This document shows positions 1 through 9,862 of a DNA stretch of 64,000 bases, piece after piece. Below the pieces are notes generated by a model. The model searched no databases, had not been told where the DNA came from, and saw nothing but the letters and a program-made list of their open reading frames with translations. Within the stretch, counting starts at the first letter, position 1, and the number at the start of each line of letters is the position of its first letter. The position numbers were made by a program, and so were the translations under genes. The stretch is from Mesorhizobium loti (GTDB lineage: Bacteria > Pseudomonadota > Alphaproteobacteria > Rhizobiales > Rhizobiaceae): assembly GCF_001510895.1 (NCBI RefSeq), contig NZ_LPWA01000101.1, positions 52,698 to 116,697 on the forward strand, in the 5' to 3' direction.

Positions 1-1806
1 AGCGGCCGACGATCGACTTGACCCTGATGTTCTCGGAAAGACCCGGCACCTGCGGCCTCAGGCAGCATATGCCGCGCACCACAAGATCGATCTCGACGCC
101 GGCGCGGCTGGCATCATAGAGCGCGTCGATGATGGTCGGATCGACGAGCGCGTTCATCTTCATCCATATGCGGGCCGGCCGGCCCTCATGCGCATAGGCG
201 ATCTCCTCGGAGATGTGCCTCAGGATGCGATTGCGCAGCGTAAACGGCGACACGGCAAGGCGCATCTCCTCGGCCGGTTCGGCATAGCCGGTGATGAAGT
301 TGAATATCTGCGCGACGTCGCGCGCGATCGTCGGGTCGGTGGTGAAGAAGGACAGGTCTGTGTAGATGCGGGCGGTGACGGGATGGTAGTTGCCGGTGCC
401 GAGATGGACATAGTTGCGCAGCCTTCCATCCTCGCGGCGCACGATCAGCGACATCTTGGCGTGTGTCTTCAGTTCCAGGAACCCGAACACGACCTGGACG
501 CCGGCGCGCTCGAGGTCGCGCGCCCAGCGGATGTTGGCCTCCTCGTCGAAGCGCGCCTTGAGCTCGACCAGCGCCGTGACCGACTTGCCGGCTTCGGCCG
601 CGTCGATCAATGCACGCACGATCGGGCTGTCGTTCGAGGTGCGGTAGAGCGTCTGCTTGATGGCGACGACTTCCGGATCGGCCGCCGCCTGGCGCAGGAA
701 CTGCACCACCACGTCGAAGGATTCATAGGGGTGGTGGACAATGATGTCCTTCTCGCGGATGGCGGCCAGGCAGTCGCCGCCATGCTCGCGGATGCGCTCG
801 GGAAAGCGCGGATTGTAGGGCGTGAATTTAAGGTCGTCACGCGGGATGGCGACGATCTCGGAGATCTGGTTGAGCGCCAGCGGGCCGGTGAGCACGCTGA
901 TGCGGCTCGACGAGACGCCAAGCTCGCCGGCGACGAAATCGCGCAGCTCGGCCGGCATCAGCGTGTCGAATTCGATGCGGATCACCGACCCGCGGCGGCG
1001 GCGCTTCAGCGCCGTCTCGAACAGGCGCACGAGTCTTCCGACTCTTCCTCGACCTCGATATCGCTGTCGCGAATGATGCGGAACGTGCCCGAGCCCTTGA
1101 CTTCATATCCGGGGAAAAGCTTGCCGATATAGAGGCCGACCGCTTCCTCCAGTGGGATGAAGCGCACATGGTGCCTGCGGTCGGGCAGACGGATGAAGCG
1201 CCGCAGTGCCACCGGAAGGCGCAGCAGCGCGCTCATCTCCTCGCCATTCTTGCGGTGGCGCAATTGCAGCGCCATCGAGAAGCCGAGATTGGGGATGAAC
1301 GGGAAGGGGTGCGCCGGGTCGATCGAGAGCGGGGTGAGCACCGGAAACACCTGATCCTGGAAATGCTCTTCCAGCCAGGTCCTCTCATCCTTGGTCAGCG
1401 CGTCGCGGGTTATGCTCTCGATGCCTTCCTTGTTGAGCAGCTCCATCAAGGTCGACAGGCTCTTCTGCTGGTCTTCCTGCAGGCGCTCGACCTCGCGCAG
1501 CAATTGCTCGAGCTGCTGCTCGGGCGTGCGGCCGTCGGGGCTCTTCAGCGCAATGCCTTCGCGCACTTGGCCGGCAAGGCCGGCGACGCGGACCATGAAG
1601 AATTCGTCGAGATTGGCGGCCGAGATCGACAGGAAGCGGACGCGCTCGAGCAGCGGATGGTGCTCGTTCAGCGATTCTTCCAGCACGCGGCGGTTGAACT
1701 GCAGCCAGGAGAACTCGCGATTGACGAAACGGTCGGGATTGCCGCCGTCAGGGCTCGCCGCCTCGACGCTGATGAACTCGTTCTGCACCGGCTTCAGTTC
1801 GGTCAT
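1..1806 (-). CDS. ppk: Polyphosphate kinase 1, frameshifted as sequenced and cut by the window start
   Basis: PPK1 reversibly polymerises the gamma-phosphate of ATP into polyphosphate. The first 255 or so residues match the PPK1 N-terminal and head domains, including [19 protein letters not shown] near residue 30 and an [12 protein letters not shown] segment. Near position 1033 the frame breaks: one base is missing, and the next frame continues at once as [20 protein letters not shown] and stays open to the window edge. That second part carries [15 protein letters not shown], whose His (codon 461-463) is the autophosphorylated catalytic histidine. The C-terminus lies outside the window. Start chosen at the ATG at 1806. 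The uninterrupted downstream frame suggests a sequencing error rather than a dead gene. Confidence 0.93.
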
Positions 1807-2042
1807 GGTTCCTGCTCTTGCCCGCCCTTTTGAGCGCCATACACTGCCGGACGCGTGATCGACGCTCTAACACGCTTTTGTGACGCACGATCGGTCACGG
1901 AATCGGTTCCGTCCCCGGGGTCATACGCTTAACCGGCTCAACTTATCCTCTGCCAGTCTTTTGCGACAGTTTCATTTCATCGATCTTGCAAACTGCCCGG
2001 TTATGATCCAGATGCAAACGGGCCGATTTGAAGGAGACGACG

Positions 2043-2287
2043 ATGGCAGGCGGTTCCATTCCCCATTTCCAGAACGATGCGGGCCATCCGGCAATAGACA
2101 TCGGGGTCAAGGAATTCATGTGCACCGGCGCCAACCCGCCTTTCGACCATCGCATGTGTTCCTCGACATGGGCGACGACAACGAGAAGGTCTGCCCCTAC
2201 TGCTCGACCCTCTATCGCTATTCGCCGAAGCTGAAGGCGACGGAAACGCAGCCGGCCGGCTGCCTCTATATCGACCAGGCCGCCTGA
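2043..2287 (+). CDS. CHCC-type zinc-finger protein, frameshifted as sequenced
   Basis: Small protein of about 81 residues of the zf-CHCC family, related to the mitochondrial complex I subunit NDUFS6. Start is the ATG at 2043, six bases after AAGGAG (2031-2036). The protein opens MAGGSIPHFQND, continues through FMCTGANPPFDH and then needs a one-base correction near 2150. The next frame gives HVFLDMGDDNEKVCPYCS and LYRYSPKL up to the stop at 2285. Cys in FMCTG, His after FDH and the CPYC pair form the expected Zn site. Without the correction the frame ends in nonsense sequence at 2234. Role in the cell is unknown, with a Fe-S or respiratory link inferred only from family. Confidence 0.85.
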
Positions 2288-2300
2288 TTTTAGCGCGATA

Positions 2301-3536
2301 ATGGATGAGACGCGGTCCCGGCAGGTCGTCATCGCCGGGGCCGGCATCGCCGGGCTGACGTCGGCCCTTGCCTTTGCCGGACGCGGCTATGCCGTCACGG
2401 TGCTGGAGCAGGCCGGGCAGCTCGAAGTGGCAGGCGCCGGCATCCAGCTTTCCCCCAACGCAACCCGCATCCTGCGCCAGCTCGGTGTGCTCGACCGCTT
2501 GACGGTAAGCGCAATCAGGCCGGAAGCGGTGGTGCTGAAGGACGCCACCAGCTTGCGCGATCTGGCGCGGGTGCCGCTGGGCCAGACCGGCGAAGAGCGA
2601 TGGGGCGCTCCCTATCTCGTGGCGCATCGAGCCGACCTGCAGGCCGCGCTGGCGGCGCGGGTGGCGGAGCAACCCGAGATCCAACTCGTCACCGGAGCGC
2701 GGGTGACGGACATCGCCGTCGCGCCGCAAAATATCACCGCCACGGCCAAGAGAGATGGCGGCAGCATGGAGGCGGCCGGCGGCATTTTGGTGGGCGCCGA
2801 CGGCGTCTGGTCGTCGGTTCGATCGCAACTTGCCGGCAAAGAGCCCGCTTTCAGGAAGAGCCGCTTCTCCGGCGAGCTCGCCTGGCGCGCCACGATCGCC
2901 GCGGAAAGCGCCGCCGGCCAGGCCTTTGCGGCGATCGGCGCGACCGACTGCGTCACCACCTTCCTGCATCCCGGCTTCCACCTGGTCGCCTACCCGGTGA
3001 GCAAGGGCAGCGCCTTCAACCTCGCCGCCTTCACCAAGGGCGAGCGCATCGCGGAAGGCTGGTCCGGCCACGCCGACCCCGCCATTCTTGCCGCCGCCAT
3101 GCGCGGCACGTCGGCGGCGCTGGCGAGGCTTGCCGCGCTCGCCGGGCCATGGACGGCGTTTCCGATCCACACCGTCGAGCAAGGGCGTTGGACGATGCCG
3201 GAGGGGGTGGCAATGATCGGCGATGCCGCGCATGCCATGACGCCCTTCGCGGCGCAGGGCGCGGCGATGGCGATCGAGGACGCCGCGATGCTCGCCAGCA
3301 TGATTGCCGACTTCCCGGACGATCCGCAGCAAAGCCTCGCCATCTGGGAAAATCTCAGGCGGCCACGCATTGAGAAGGTACTCAGGCGCGGCGCGCTCAA
3401 CCGCCTCGCCTGGCATGCCTGGGGTCCGGTGGCGATCGCGCGCAACCTGGTGCTCGCGACGCGGCCGGCGGAGAAGCTGGCAGCGGATCTGGACTGGCTC
3501 TACGGGTGGGAGGAGCGGAAGGTTGTGCGGCGATAG
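2301..3536 (+). CDS. FAD-dependent monooxygenase (salicylate hydroxylase / UbiH-like)
   Basis: Group A flavoprotein monooxygenase of 411 residues, the usual length. The Rossmann GxGxxG motif (GAGIAG, residues 13-18) binds the ADP part of FAD. The second FAD motif GDAAHAMTPFAAQG starts near residue 307. Such enzymes use NAD(P)H and O2 to hydroxylate an aromatic ring, as in salicylate or 6-hydroxynicotinate hydroxylases. The substrate cannot be read from sequence. It starts 13 bases after the zinc-finger gene and may share its transcript. No aromatic degradation genes are adjacent. Confidence 0.9.
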   Translation: MDETRSRQVVIAGAGIAGLTSALAFAGRGYAVTVLEQAGQLEVAGAGIQLSPNATRILRQLGVLDRLTVSAIRPEAVVLKDATSLRDLARVPLGQTGEERWGAPYLVAHRADLQAALAARVAEQPEIQLVTGARVTDIAVAPQNITATAKRDGGSMEAAGGILVGADGVWSSVRSQLAGKEPAFRKSRFSGELAWRATIAAESAAGQAFAAIGATDCVTTFLHPGFHLVAYPVSKGSAFNLAAFTKGERIAEGWSGHADPAILAAAMRGTSAALARLAALAGPWTAFPIHTVEQGRWTMPEGVAMIGDAAHAMTPFAAQGAAMAIEDAAMLASMIADFPDDPQQSLAIWENLRRPRIEKVLRRGALNRLAWHAWGPVAIARNLVLATRPAEKLAADLDWLYGWEERKVVRR

Positions 3537-3550
3537 GAAACCAGCCTGCC

Positions 3551-3579
3551 TTGACGTAATGACCATTTGTAGTTACATT
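3551..3579 (+). promoter_or_regulatory. Probable sigma-70 promoter of brnTA
   Basis: TTGACG (3551-3556), 17 bases, then TACATT (3574-3579), ending 16 bases before the brnT start. GTAA at 3556-3559 and TTAC at 3572-3575 form a weak inverted repeat inside the spacer, which could be part of the BrnA autoregulatory operator. This is inference from position and pattern. Confidence 0.5.
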
Positions 3580-3595
3580 TTTGCGGTTACGCTGA

Positions 3596-3895
3596 ATGGA
3601 TGAGCTGAGATTTGAGTGGGATCCAGAAAAGGCCGGGTCCAATCTGCGCAAACATGGCGTGAGTTTCGAGACTGCCGTTCGCGTTTTCTCCGATCCGTTC
3701 GCGCTGACGGAGCAGGACAGGATAGAAGATGGCGAATACCGTTGGCAGACGACCGGCCTCGTTGATGGCGCACTCGTATTGCTGGTTGCACACGCCGATC
3801 GAGAGGAACGTGGAATCGAAGTGATCCGCATCATTTCGGCGCGGCGGGCCACGACGACAGAAAGAAGACGTTATGCGGAAAATCGTTCGATATAA
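3596..3895 (+). CDS. brnT: BrnT family ribonuclease toxin
   Basis: 99-residue BrnT toxin of a type II toxin-antitoxin system, a RelE-fold ribonuclease that inhibits translation. It shows the family pattern: FEWDPEKAGSNLRKHGVSFE near residues 6-25, then a central strand region and the C-terminal SARRATTTERRRYAE, where BrnT proteins typically have an Arg-rich catalytic end. The stop overlaps the next start by 23 bases, so toxin and antitoxin are translationally coupled, with the toxin first, which is normal for brnTA. BrnTA modules are common in rhizobial genomes. Confidence 0.92.
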   Translation: MDELRFEWDPEKAGSNLRKHGVSFETAVRVFSDPFALTEQDRIEDGEYRWQTTGLVDGALVLLVAHADREERGIEVIRIISARRATTTERRRYAENRSI

Positions 3896-4196
3896 GTTCG
3901 ACCCTGCAAATCCACCTCCGCTGACCGAAGCTCAGAGGGCGGAAATCGCTGCGCTAAAGGCACGTTCGGAGGACGATGTCGATACGAGCGATATTCCCGA
4001 ATTGACCGAAGAATTCTGGCGGAATGCTGTCCGAAATCCGTATTTCAAGCCGATCAAGCAGCAACTGACTCTTCGCCTCGATTCAGATCTTGTCGCTTGG
4101 TTCAAGAGGCGTACACCCGACGGCCGCGGTTACCAGAGCGCAATCAACAGGGCATTGCGCGAGTATGTGACGAAGCAGGATCGCAAAACCGGCTGA
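3873..4196 (+). CDS. brnA: BrnA family antitoxin
   Basis: 107-residue antitoxin partner of BrnT. The N-terminal half (MRKIVRYKFDPANPPPLTEA onward) is the acidic toxin-wrapping arm. The C-terminal third, QQLTLRLDSDLVAWFKRR followed by a helix ending ALREYV, is a ribbon-helix-helix DNA-binding motif. In known systems BrnA represses the brnTA promoter, and the complex binds more tightly. The gene overlaps brnT and ends 13 bases from a convergent gene. Confidence 0.92.
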   Translation: MRKIVRYKFDPANPPPLTEAQRAEIAALKARSEDDVDTSDIPELTEEFWRNAVRNPYFKPIKQQLTLRLDSDLVAWFKRRTPDGRGYQSAINRALREYVTKQDRKTG

Positions 4197-4209
4197 CGAG
4201 CGGCAATAG

Positions 4210-4878
4210 CTAATTATACAGCCTCAACGACCACCCCAGCGACACTGGCAGCGGGTTCCACCAGCCGCTGCGCAGGCCGGCGGTACGCAGCGCCGCCGCC
4301 GTCCAGGTGTTGCAGCCGATAAGCGCGTTGAAATGGCCGTTGGCCTCGTAAAAACGGTCGAAGCTGGAATAGCCGGCATTGCCGATGACCATGGGCCCGT
4401 TCGGCCCCTGCTGAAAGCTCGATTGAATGTAGTCGAGCAGCGTGGAAAAATGCTCCTCGTCGATGTCGAAGCCGGCGACGTCCGGGTCCGGGTCCTTGAT
4501 CGCACCGGCGACATCGACATGCATCACCGAGGCGTCCAGCGTCAGCGCCTTCAGCACCGGCACGGCCCTTAGTTCCGACCAGGTCGGCGTCTCCAGATAG
4601 AAGGCGCGGCCGCCCCAGCCGAAGATGAGATAGCGCGCCTGCGGCGCATCGACCGGCAGCCCCGCTTCGGCGAGGAAGCCGAAACGCCGGCGAACTCCGT
4701 CATCCACCGGGATCGCGATGTCGCTGTGGATCGGGTTCCTCAGCACCATTATGCGCCTGGTGCCCTCGCCTGCGGCCGCCGCCGGCCAGAGCGGTCGCGG
4801 CACCAGCGTGCCGAGCGCTGCCGTAAGCAGCAGCACAGCGATCAGTGTGGACAGGAAACGCAGGAATTTTCTCGTCAA
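4210..4878 (-). CDS. DUF2459 (TIGR02117 family) putative membrane-anchored protein
   Basis: 222-residue protein of the DUF2459 family, seen in other genomes near urease genes but of unknown function. It has an N-terminal signal or anchor helix (residues 7-26, FLSTLIAVLLLTAALGTLVP). Family segments include NPIHSDIAIPV, LIFGWGGRAFYLETPTW and IGCNTWTAAALRTAG. The NPIHSDI and GCNTW segments hold conserved His and Cys residues, which could form a papain-like site, but that is a guess. No urease genes are near. It stands alone between brnA and the aap operon. Confidence 0.85.
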   Translation of the reverse strand: MTRKFLRFLSTLIAVLLLTAALGTLVPRPLWPAAAAGEGTRRIMVLRNPIHSDIAIPVDDGVRRRFGFLAEAGLPVDAPQARYLIFGWGGRAFYLETPTWSELRAVPVLKALTLDASVMHVDVAGAIKDPDPDVAGFDIDEEHFSTLLDYIQSSFQQGPNGPMVIGNAGYSSFDRFYEANGHFNALIGCNTWTAAALRTAGLRSGWWNPLPVSLGWSLRLYN

Positions 4879-4927
4879 CGGGGGGCTCCGTTGCGTCTCA
4901 AAGCGTAGAGTTGCTTAACCGATCTCC

Positions 4928-4965
4928 AAAAACAAAGAAGCCCAACCCTGTCGCGGCCGGGCTTC
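4928..4965 (-). terminator. Rho-independent terminator of the aap operon
   Basis: GAAGCCC (4937-4943) pairs with GGGCTTC (4959-4965). On the minus strand the stem is followed by TTTGTTTTT (complement of 4928-4936). It lies 22 bases past the aapP stop. Confidence 0.75.
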
Positions 4966-4986
4966 TCAAAATCGCTGCCGGATCGC

Positions 4987-5796
4987 TCAGTGCAGGATCT
5001 GCGACAGGAACAGTTTCGTGCGCTCGTGGCGCGGATGGTCGAAGAACTCGGCCGGCGTGTTCTGCTCGACGATCTGGCCCTGGTCCATGAAGATCACCCG
5101 GTTGGCGACCTTGCGGGCGAAGCCCATCTCGTGGGTGACGCAGAGCATGGTCATGCCTTCTTCGGCGAGGCCCACCATCGTCTCCAGCACTTCCTTGATC
5201 ATTTCGGGGTCGAGCGCCGAGGTCGGCTCGTCGAACAGCATGATGCGCGGGTTCATGCAGAGCGAGCGGGCGATCGCCACGCGCTGCTGCTGGCCGCCGG
5301 AGAGCTGGCCGGGATATTTGTTGGCCTGCTCGGGGATCTTGACGCGCTTCAGGAAATGCATGGCGATTTCCTCGGCCTGCTTCTTCGGCGTCTTGCGCAC
5401 CCAGATCGGCGCCAGCGTGCAGTTCTCCAGGATGGTGAGGTGCGGGAACAGGTTGAAGTGCTGGAACACCATGCCGACCTCGCGGCGCACCTCGTCGATC
5501 TTCTTCAGGTCGTTGGTGAGTTCCTTGCCGTCGACGATGATCTTGCCTTTCTGGTGCTCTTCCAGCCGGTTGATGCAGCGGATCATGGTCGACTTGCCGG
5601 AGCCGGACGGACCGCAGATGACGATGCGCTCGCCGCGCATCACCTTGAGGTTGATGTCCTTCAGCACATGGAACTCGCCGTACCATTTGTGCATGCCGAT
5701 GATGTCGATGGCGACATCGGTGGTCGAGATGTGCATCTTCTTGGCATCGACCTTGATGTCTTCCGCGCTGACGGCGTTTTCGGTGGCCATGGCCAA
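4987..5796 (-). CDS. aapP: General L-amino acid ABC transporter, ATP-binding subunit
   Basis: 269-residue polar-amino-acid ABC ATPase. Walker [10 protein letters not shown] is at residues 62-70, the signature LSGGQQQR at 161-168, Walker B IMLFDEP at 181-187 and the H-loop VTHEMGFA near 220. It powers the AapQ/AapM channel with binding protein AapJ. This Rhizobium system takes up a broad range of L-amino acids and also affects their efflux. It is the last gene of aapJQMP, separated from aapM by 72 bases that contain a palindromic repeat. Confidence 0.96.
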   Translation of the reverse strand: MAMATENAVSAEDIKVDAKKMHISTTDVAIDIIGMHKWYGEFHVLKDINLKVMRGERIVICGPSGSGKSTMIRCINRLEEHQKGKIIVDGKELTNDLKKIDEVRREVGMVFQHFNLFPHLTILENCTLAPIWVRKTPKKQAEEIAMHFLKRVKIPEQANKYPGQLSGGQQQRVAIARSLCMNPRIMLFDEPTSALDPEMIKEVLETMVGLAEEGMTMLCVTHEMGFARKVANRVIFMDQGQIVEQNTPAEFFDHPRHERTKLFLSQILH

Positions 5797-5818
5797 TTCC
5801 CCTTCTTATCGTTTGATT

Positions 5819-5871
5819 TGATGCATGTCGTTATCCCAAAACCGCTATACACTTTTGGGCGACATGCATCA
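5819..5871. repeat. Palindromic repeat (family B, copy 1) between aapM and aapP
   Basis: A perfect 12-base outer inverted repeat (TGATGCATGTCG 5819-5830, CGACATGCATCA 5860-5871) encloses an inner one (CCCAAAA 5835-5841, TTTTGGG 5853-5859). The right end supplies the aapM stop codon. A related copy lies at 60600-60702. Inside an operon, such a hairpin could stabilise or process the mRNA. Confidence 0.8.
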
Positions 5872-7025
5872 GCGTTTGTAGCCGGTGTCGAGCCGGCGTT
5901 CGGTGTACATTGAATAGCGCGACATGCCGAAGCAGAACAGCCAGAATACGAAGGCGGCGAAGACAAGACCGGATTTGGCGGTCTGCGACGTCGCCCAGTT
6001 GGCGTCGGACAGGTTCTGCTTGACCACGCCCAACAGGTCGAAAATCGAGATGATGAGCACCAGGCTGGTGTCCTTGAACATGCCGATGAAGGTGTTGACG
6101 ATAGCCGGGATGACCAGCTTCAGCGCTTGCGGCAGCACGATCAGGCCCATCTTCTGCCAATAGCCGAGGCCGAGCGAATCGGCGCCCTCATACTGGCCTT
6201 TCGGAATCGCCTGCAGGCCGCCGCGCACCACTTCCGCCATGTAGGCGGCGGCGAACAGCGAGACGCCGATCAGCGCCCGCAGGAACTTGTCGAAAGTGAC
6301 GCCCGCGGGGAGGAACAGCGGCAGCATGACGCTGGCGAAGAACAGCACCGTGATAAGCGGAATGCCGCGCACGAACTCGATGAAGATGACGCACAAGAGC
6401 TTGACGATCGGCATTTTCGATCGGCGGCCGAGTGCCAGCACGGTGCCGAGCGGCAGCGAAACGACAATGCCGACGAAGGAAAGGCTGAGCGTGACCAGGA
6501 GGCCGCCCCAGCGCGACGTCTCGACATGAGGCAGACCGAACACGCCGCCGGACAGGAGAAAGAAGGAGACGACCGGCAGCACCAGGAAGAGCAGGATGCG
6601 TTCAGCCCCTTGCGCGGCACGCGCGGGATCAGCATCGGTACCAAAAGCACCACGAGCAGGACTGCGACGAGGGTCGGCCGCCAACGCTCCTCGATCGGAT
6701 AGATGCCGAAGATGAACTGCCCGAACTTGGCGTTGACGAAGGCCCAGCAGGCACCGCTCCAGCCGTCCGGCTGGATGCCGCCTTGCGAGACGGTCGCGCA
6801 GACGGTGCGGTTCGGCCCGATCCACTGGGCGTTGATGAAGGCCCAGTTGATGACCTGCGGCAGGATCCAGGCGACGATGGCGATGCCGATGATGGTGAGG
6901 ATGGTGTCGCCGACCGAGCCGACGAGGTTCTTGCGCACCCAGGCGATGGCGCCGCGCTCGCCGAGCGGCGCCGGCTCGGCCAGCGCCATCTCGGTGCGCA
7001 CCCAGGACATGTCGTGTTCCTGCAT
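5869..7025 (-). CDS. aapM: General L-amino acid ABC transporter, permease AapM, frameshifted as sequenced
   Basis: Inner-membrane permease of the aap system, about 385 residues after correction. The N-terminal part ([20 protein letters not shown] onward, with TM helices [19 protein letters not shown] and [18 protein letters not shown]) runs to RVPRKGLN. Near 6597 one base is missing (GCGATC reads GCATC on the coding strand). The next frame then continues as [20 protein letters not shown] through the permease EAA-type loop [20 protein letters not shown] to the stop at 5869. It starts 4 bases after the aapQ stop. The clean continuation points to a sequence error. Confidence 0.92.
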
Positions 7026-7029
7026 GGCC

Positions 7030-8217
7030 CTACCTCTCCACCAGCGCCATTCTGGCGTTGACGACGTTCATGACCGCCGAGGTCACGAGGCTCAGCACCA
7101 GATAGGCGATCATCATGATCAACACGCCCTCGACCGCCTGCCCCGTCTGGTTGAGCACCGTGCCGGCCGTGGCGGTGAGGTCCGGATAACCGATGGCTAT
7201 CGCCAGCGACGAGTTCTTGGTCAGGTTAAGATACTGGCTGGTGAGCGGCGGGATGACGATGCGCAGCGCCTGCGGCACCACGACCAGCCGCAGGATCGGC
7301 CCGGAACGGAGGCCAAGGGCGCCAGCTGCTTCGGTCTGGCCCTTGCTGACGCCCCTGATGCCGGCGCGCACGATCTCGGCGATGAAGGCGGCCGTATAGC
7401 AGGACAGCGCCATGTAGAGCGACAGGAATTCCGGCTTGACCTGGAAGCCGCCAGTCAGGTTGAAGGTCGACTGCTTCGGGAAATCGAAGGCAAGCGGCAT
7501 TCCGCTGAGCAGGAAGGCGAGCACCGGCAGGCCGACGATCAGCGCGACCGAGGTCCAGAACACCGGAAACTGCTGGCCGGTTACCATCTGCCGCTGGCGC
7601 GCCCTGTGGGCGACGAACCAGGCCATGGCGAGCGCCACGACGAAAGCGACGATCATCAGCCATGAGCCCTCGCCCCAGATGGCGCGCGGGAAATAGAAGC
7701 CGCGCTGGTTGAGGAAGGAGCCGAAGGGCAGATGGATGCTCTCACGCGGCGCCGGCAGCACGGCCAGCACGCCGGAATACCAGAAGAAGATGACCAGCAG
7801 CGGCGGGATGTTGCGGAAGATCTCGACATAGACGGTGCAGATCTTGCGGATCAGCCAGTTCTGCGACAGGCGGCCGATGCCGACGATGAAGCCGATGATG
7901 GTCGCCGTGACGATGCCGGCCGCGGCGACGATGATCGTGTTCAGCAGACCGACCAACAGGGCGCGGCCGTAGGTCGAATCGGATGTGTAGGCGATCGGCG
8001 TGTCCGAGATGTCGAAACCCGCCCTGCCCCTCAGGAACTGGAAACCTGAGGCGATATGCAGGCGCTGCAGATTGTCGATGACGTTGTTAACGATCCACCA
8101 GATCGAGCCGAACAGAAGGACGACGACCAGCGTCTGAAAGAAGAGACTGCGTATTTTCGGGTCATTGATGAAGGAGCCGCGACTCGGCTCCTCGCGAAGG
8201 ATTTCCTGCGAAGCCAT
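7030..8217 (-). CDS. aapQ: General L-amino acid ABC transporter, permease AapQ
   Basis: 395-residue inner-membrane permease, intact. Hydrophobic segments include [20 protein letters not shown] near residue 28 and several in the middle and C-terminal thirds. The EAA-type cytoplasmic loop [20 protein letters not shown] precedes the last helices. As usual for AapQ it has a long insertion between the early helices. It pairs with AapM to form the channel. The ATG at 8217 follows AGGGGATGG. It lies 63 bases after aapJ. Confidence 0.95.
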   Translation of the reverse strand: MASQEILREEPSRGSFINDPKIRSLFFQTLVVVLLFGSIWWIVNNVIDNLQRLHIASGFQFLRGRAGFDISDTPIAYTSDSTYGRALLVGLLNTIIVAAAGIVTATIIGFIVGIGRLSQNWLIRKICTVYVEIFRNIPPLLVIFFWYSGVLAVLPAPRESIHLPFGSFLNQRGFYFPRAIWGEGSWLMIVAFVVALAMAWFVAHRARQRQMVTGQQFPVFWTSVALIVGLPVLAFLLSGMPLAFDFPKQSTFNLTGGFQVKPEFLSLYMALSCYTAAFIAEIVRAGIRGVSKGQTEAAGALGLRSGPILRLVVVPQALRIVIPPLTSQYLNLTKNSSLAIAIGYPDLTATAGTVLNQTGQAVEGVLIMMIAYLVLSLVTSAVMNVVNARMALVER

Positions 8218-8230
8218 GCGACCATCCCCT

Positions 8231-8268
8231 GAAAAGAGAAACCGGGAGACAGACGACCTGCCCCCCGG
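8231..8268 (-). terminator. Weak intercistronic hairpin between aapJ and aapQ
   Basis: On the minus strand CCGGG and CCCGG (complements of 8264-8268 and 8242-8246) flank a 17-base loop and are followed by TTTCTCTTTT. Leaky terminators or processing hairpins after the binding-protein gene are usual in ABC operons and allow more AapJ than permease. Function is inferred. Confidence 0.45.
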
Positions 8269-8280
8269 ATCACATTTCGA

Positions 8281-9309
8281 TCAGCGGATCGGCGGAGCGT
8301 ATTGCAGGCCGCCCTTGGTCCACAGCGCGTTGATGCCGCGCGCGATCTTGAGCGGGCTGCCGGAGCCGACATTGCGCTCGAACATTTCGCCGTAGTTGCC
8401 CACGGCCTTGACGATGTTGACGACCCAGTCGTTGGAGACGCCGAGATCGGTGCCGATCTTGGTGTCGGCTTCCATGCCGAGCACGCGCTTGATCTCGGGG
8501 TTGTCCGAGTTCTTCATCTCGTCGACATTGGCCTTGGTGATGCCGAGCTCCTCGGCGTCGAGCAGCGCGAAATAGGTCCACTTGACGATGTGGTACCACT
8601 GGTCGTCACCCTGGCGCACGGCCGGTCCGAGCGGCTCCTTGGAGATGATCTCGGGCAGCACGACATGGTCGGCCGGCGAGCCCAGCGTCAGGCGGATGCC
8701 ATAGAGGCCCGACTGGTCGGTGGTGTAGACGTCGCAGCGGCCGGCATCATAGGCGGCGTTGACCTCTTCCAGCTTCTCGAACACGACGGGGTTGTACTCC
8801 ATCTTGTTCGACTTGAAGTAGTCGGCGAGGTTGAGCTCGGTCGTGGTGCCGCTCTGCACGCAGACGGCGGCGCCCGAAAGCTGCAGCGCCGAATTCACGC
8901 CTGGCAGCTTCTTGGCGTTGATCATGAAGCCCTGGCCGTCATAGTAGGTGGTGCCGACGAAGTTCAGGCCAAGCGCGGTGTCGCGGTTGATCGTCCAGGT
9001 TGTGTTGCGCGACAGGATGTCGACCTCGCCGGACTGCAGCGCGGTGAAGCGTTCCTTGGCGCTGAGCGGCGTGAACTTGACCTTGGTGCCATCGCCGAAG
9101 ACGGCGGCCGCGACGGCGCGGCAGAAGTCGGCATCGATGCCCTGCCATTCCCCCTTGTCGTCCGGCGCCGAGAAGCCGGCGAGGCCGGTCGAGACGCCGC
9201 ACTGGATGAAGCCCTTCTGCTTCACGGTATCCAGCGTGCCGGCCGAAGCTGCCGACGCCGTAAACCCGAGCGCGGCGGCGCCAAGAATGCCGATTGCAAT
9301 GTGTTTCAT
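8281..9309 (-). CDS. aapJ: General L-amino acid-binding periplasmic protein
   Basis: 342-residue solute-binding protein of the SBP_bac_3 family, first gene of aapJQMP. The start at 9309 gives a Sec signal peptide, MKHIAIGILGAAALGFTASA, with cleavage probably after ASA. An upstream in-frame start would bury this signal, so it was rejected. Family segments include LDTVKQKGFIQCGVSTGLAG, FTALQSGEVDILSRNTTW and GRCDVYTTDQSGL. It delivers L-amino acids to AapQM in the periplasm. Confidence 0.95.
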   Translation of the reverse strand: MKHIAIGILGAAALGFTASAASAGTLDTVKQKGFIQCGVSTGLAGFSAPDDKGEWQGIDADFCRAVAAAVFGDGTKVKFTPLSAKERFTALQSGEVDILSRNTTWTINRDTALGLNFVGTTYYDGQGFMINAKKLPGVNSALQLSGAAVCVQSGTTTELNLADYFKSNKMEYNPVVFEKLEEVNAAYDAGRCDVYTTDQSGLYGIRLTLGSPADHVVLPEIISKEPLGPAVRQGDDQWYHIVKWTYFALLDAEELGITKANVDEMKNSDNPEIKRVLGMEADTKIGTDLGVSNDWVVNIVKAVGNYGEMFERNVGSGSPLKIARGINALWTKGGLQYAPPIR

Positions 9310-9862
9310 GACCCACAGACCCTTTTCTGCTACAGGCGCCCCTGCTTCCCAGGCAGCCCTGATCTTTTTTTCATATGTGAATGCAGCTCCCACTTCGGCC
9401 CACTCCGGACCCGCATCATTGCCGATGCACTGCCTCCCATTCACGAAACGCATCGAAGGCGATTATTCCTGTGAGGTCAAGGGAAATGACCGAATTGCGA
9501 CGGGTTTGAAAACCGATTGTTGCAAATGCCTGAATTGCAGCCAAAAGCGCCCGCGAATTGGTCAAGAGCTGCATCCGGAACCGGCAAATCAGGCCCCGGA
9601 AATTTTGAACGTTACGAGAATTCCTGCCCGTTACTACTGTCGCCGACGATGGAAGGACTGGCATGATTCATGGCGGGGAACGGCGCGCCGGCCGCCTTCA
9701 GCAGATGCCCGGCCGGAAGCGCGCAGCTGGCGCAAACGATCAGCCGGCGATCTTTTGTTTGGCCCATCCAAACACCAACGCTTGGCGGGCTCGGGGCGGT
9801 TGCGCGGCCAGTTCCGCCGCTCTATGGCTGGAGCCCTGACACACTATGACGGGCAACGAACC
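9310..9862. other. Divergent intergenic region between aapJ and the MetC-like gene
   Basis: About 550 bases separate two divergently transcribed genes. It must hold the aap operon promoter, but no convincing -35/-10 pair, operator palindrome or conserved small gene was recognised. The part from 9480 to 9660 is noticeably richer in A and T than the flanking genes. Confidence 0.5.

Noticed and set aside
8302..9474. Plus-strand open frame of 390 codons
   Set aside because: Mirror of aapJ on the other strand.
8948..9862. Upstream in-frame extension of the MetC-like gene
   Set aside because: It is the complement of aapJ and its promoter region; family proteins begin near 9863.
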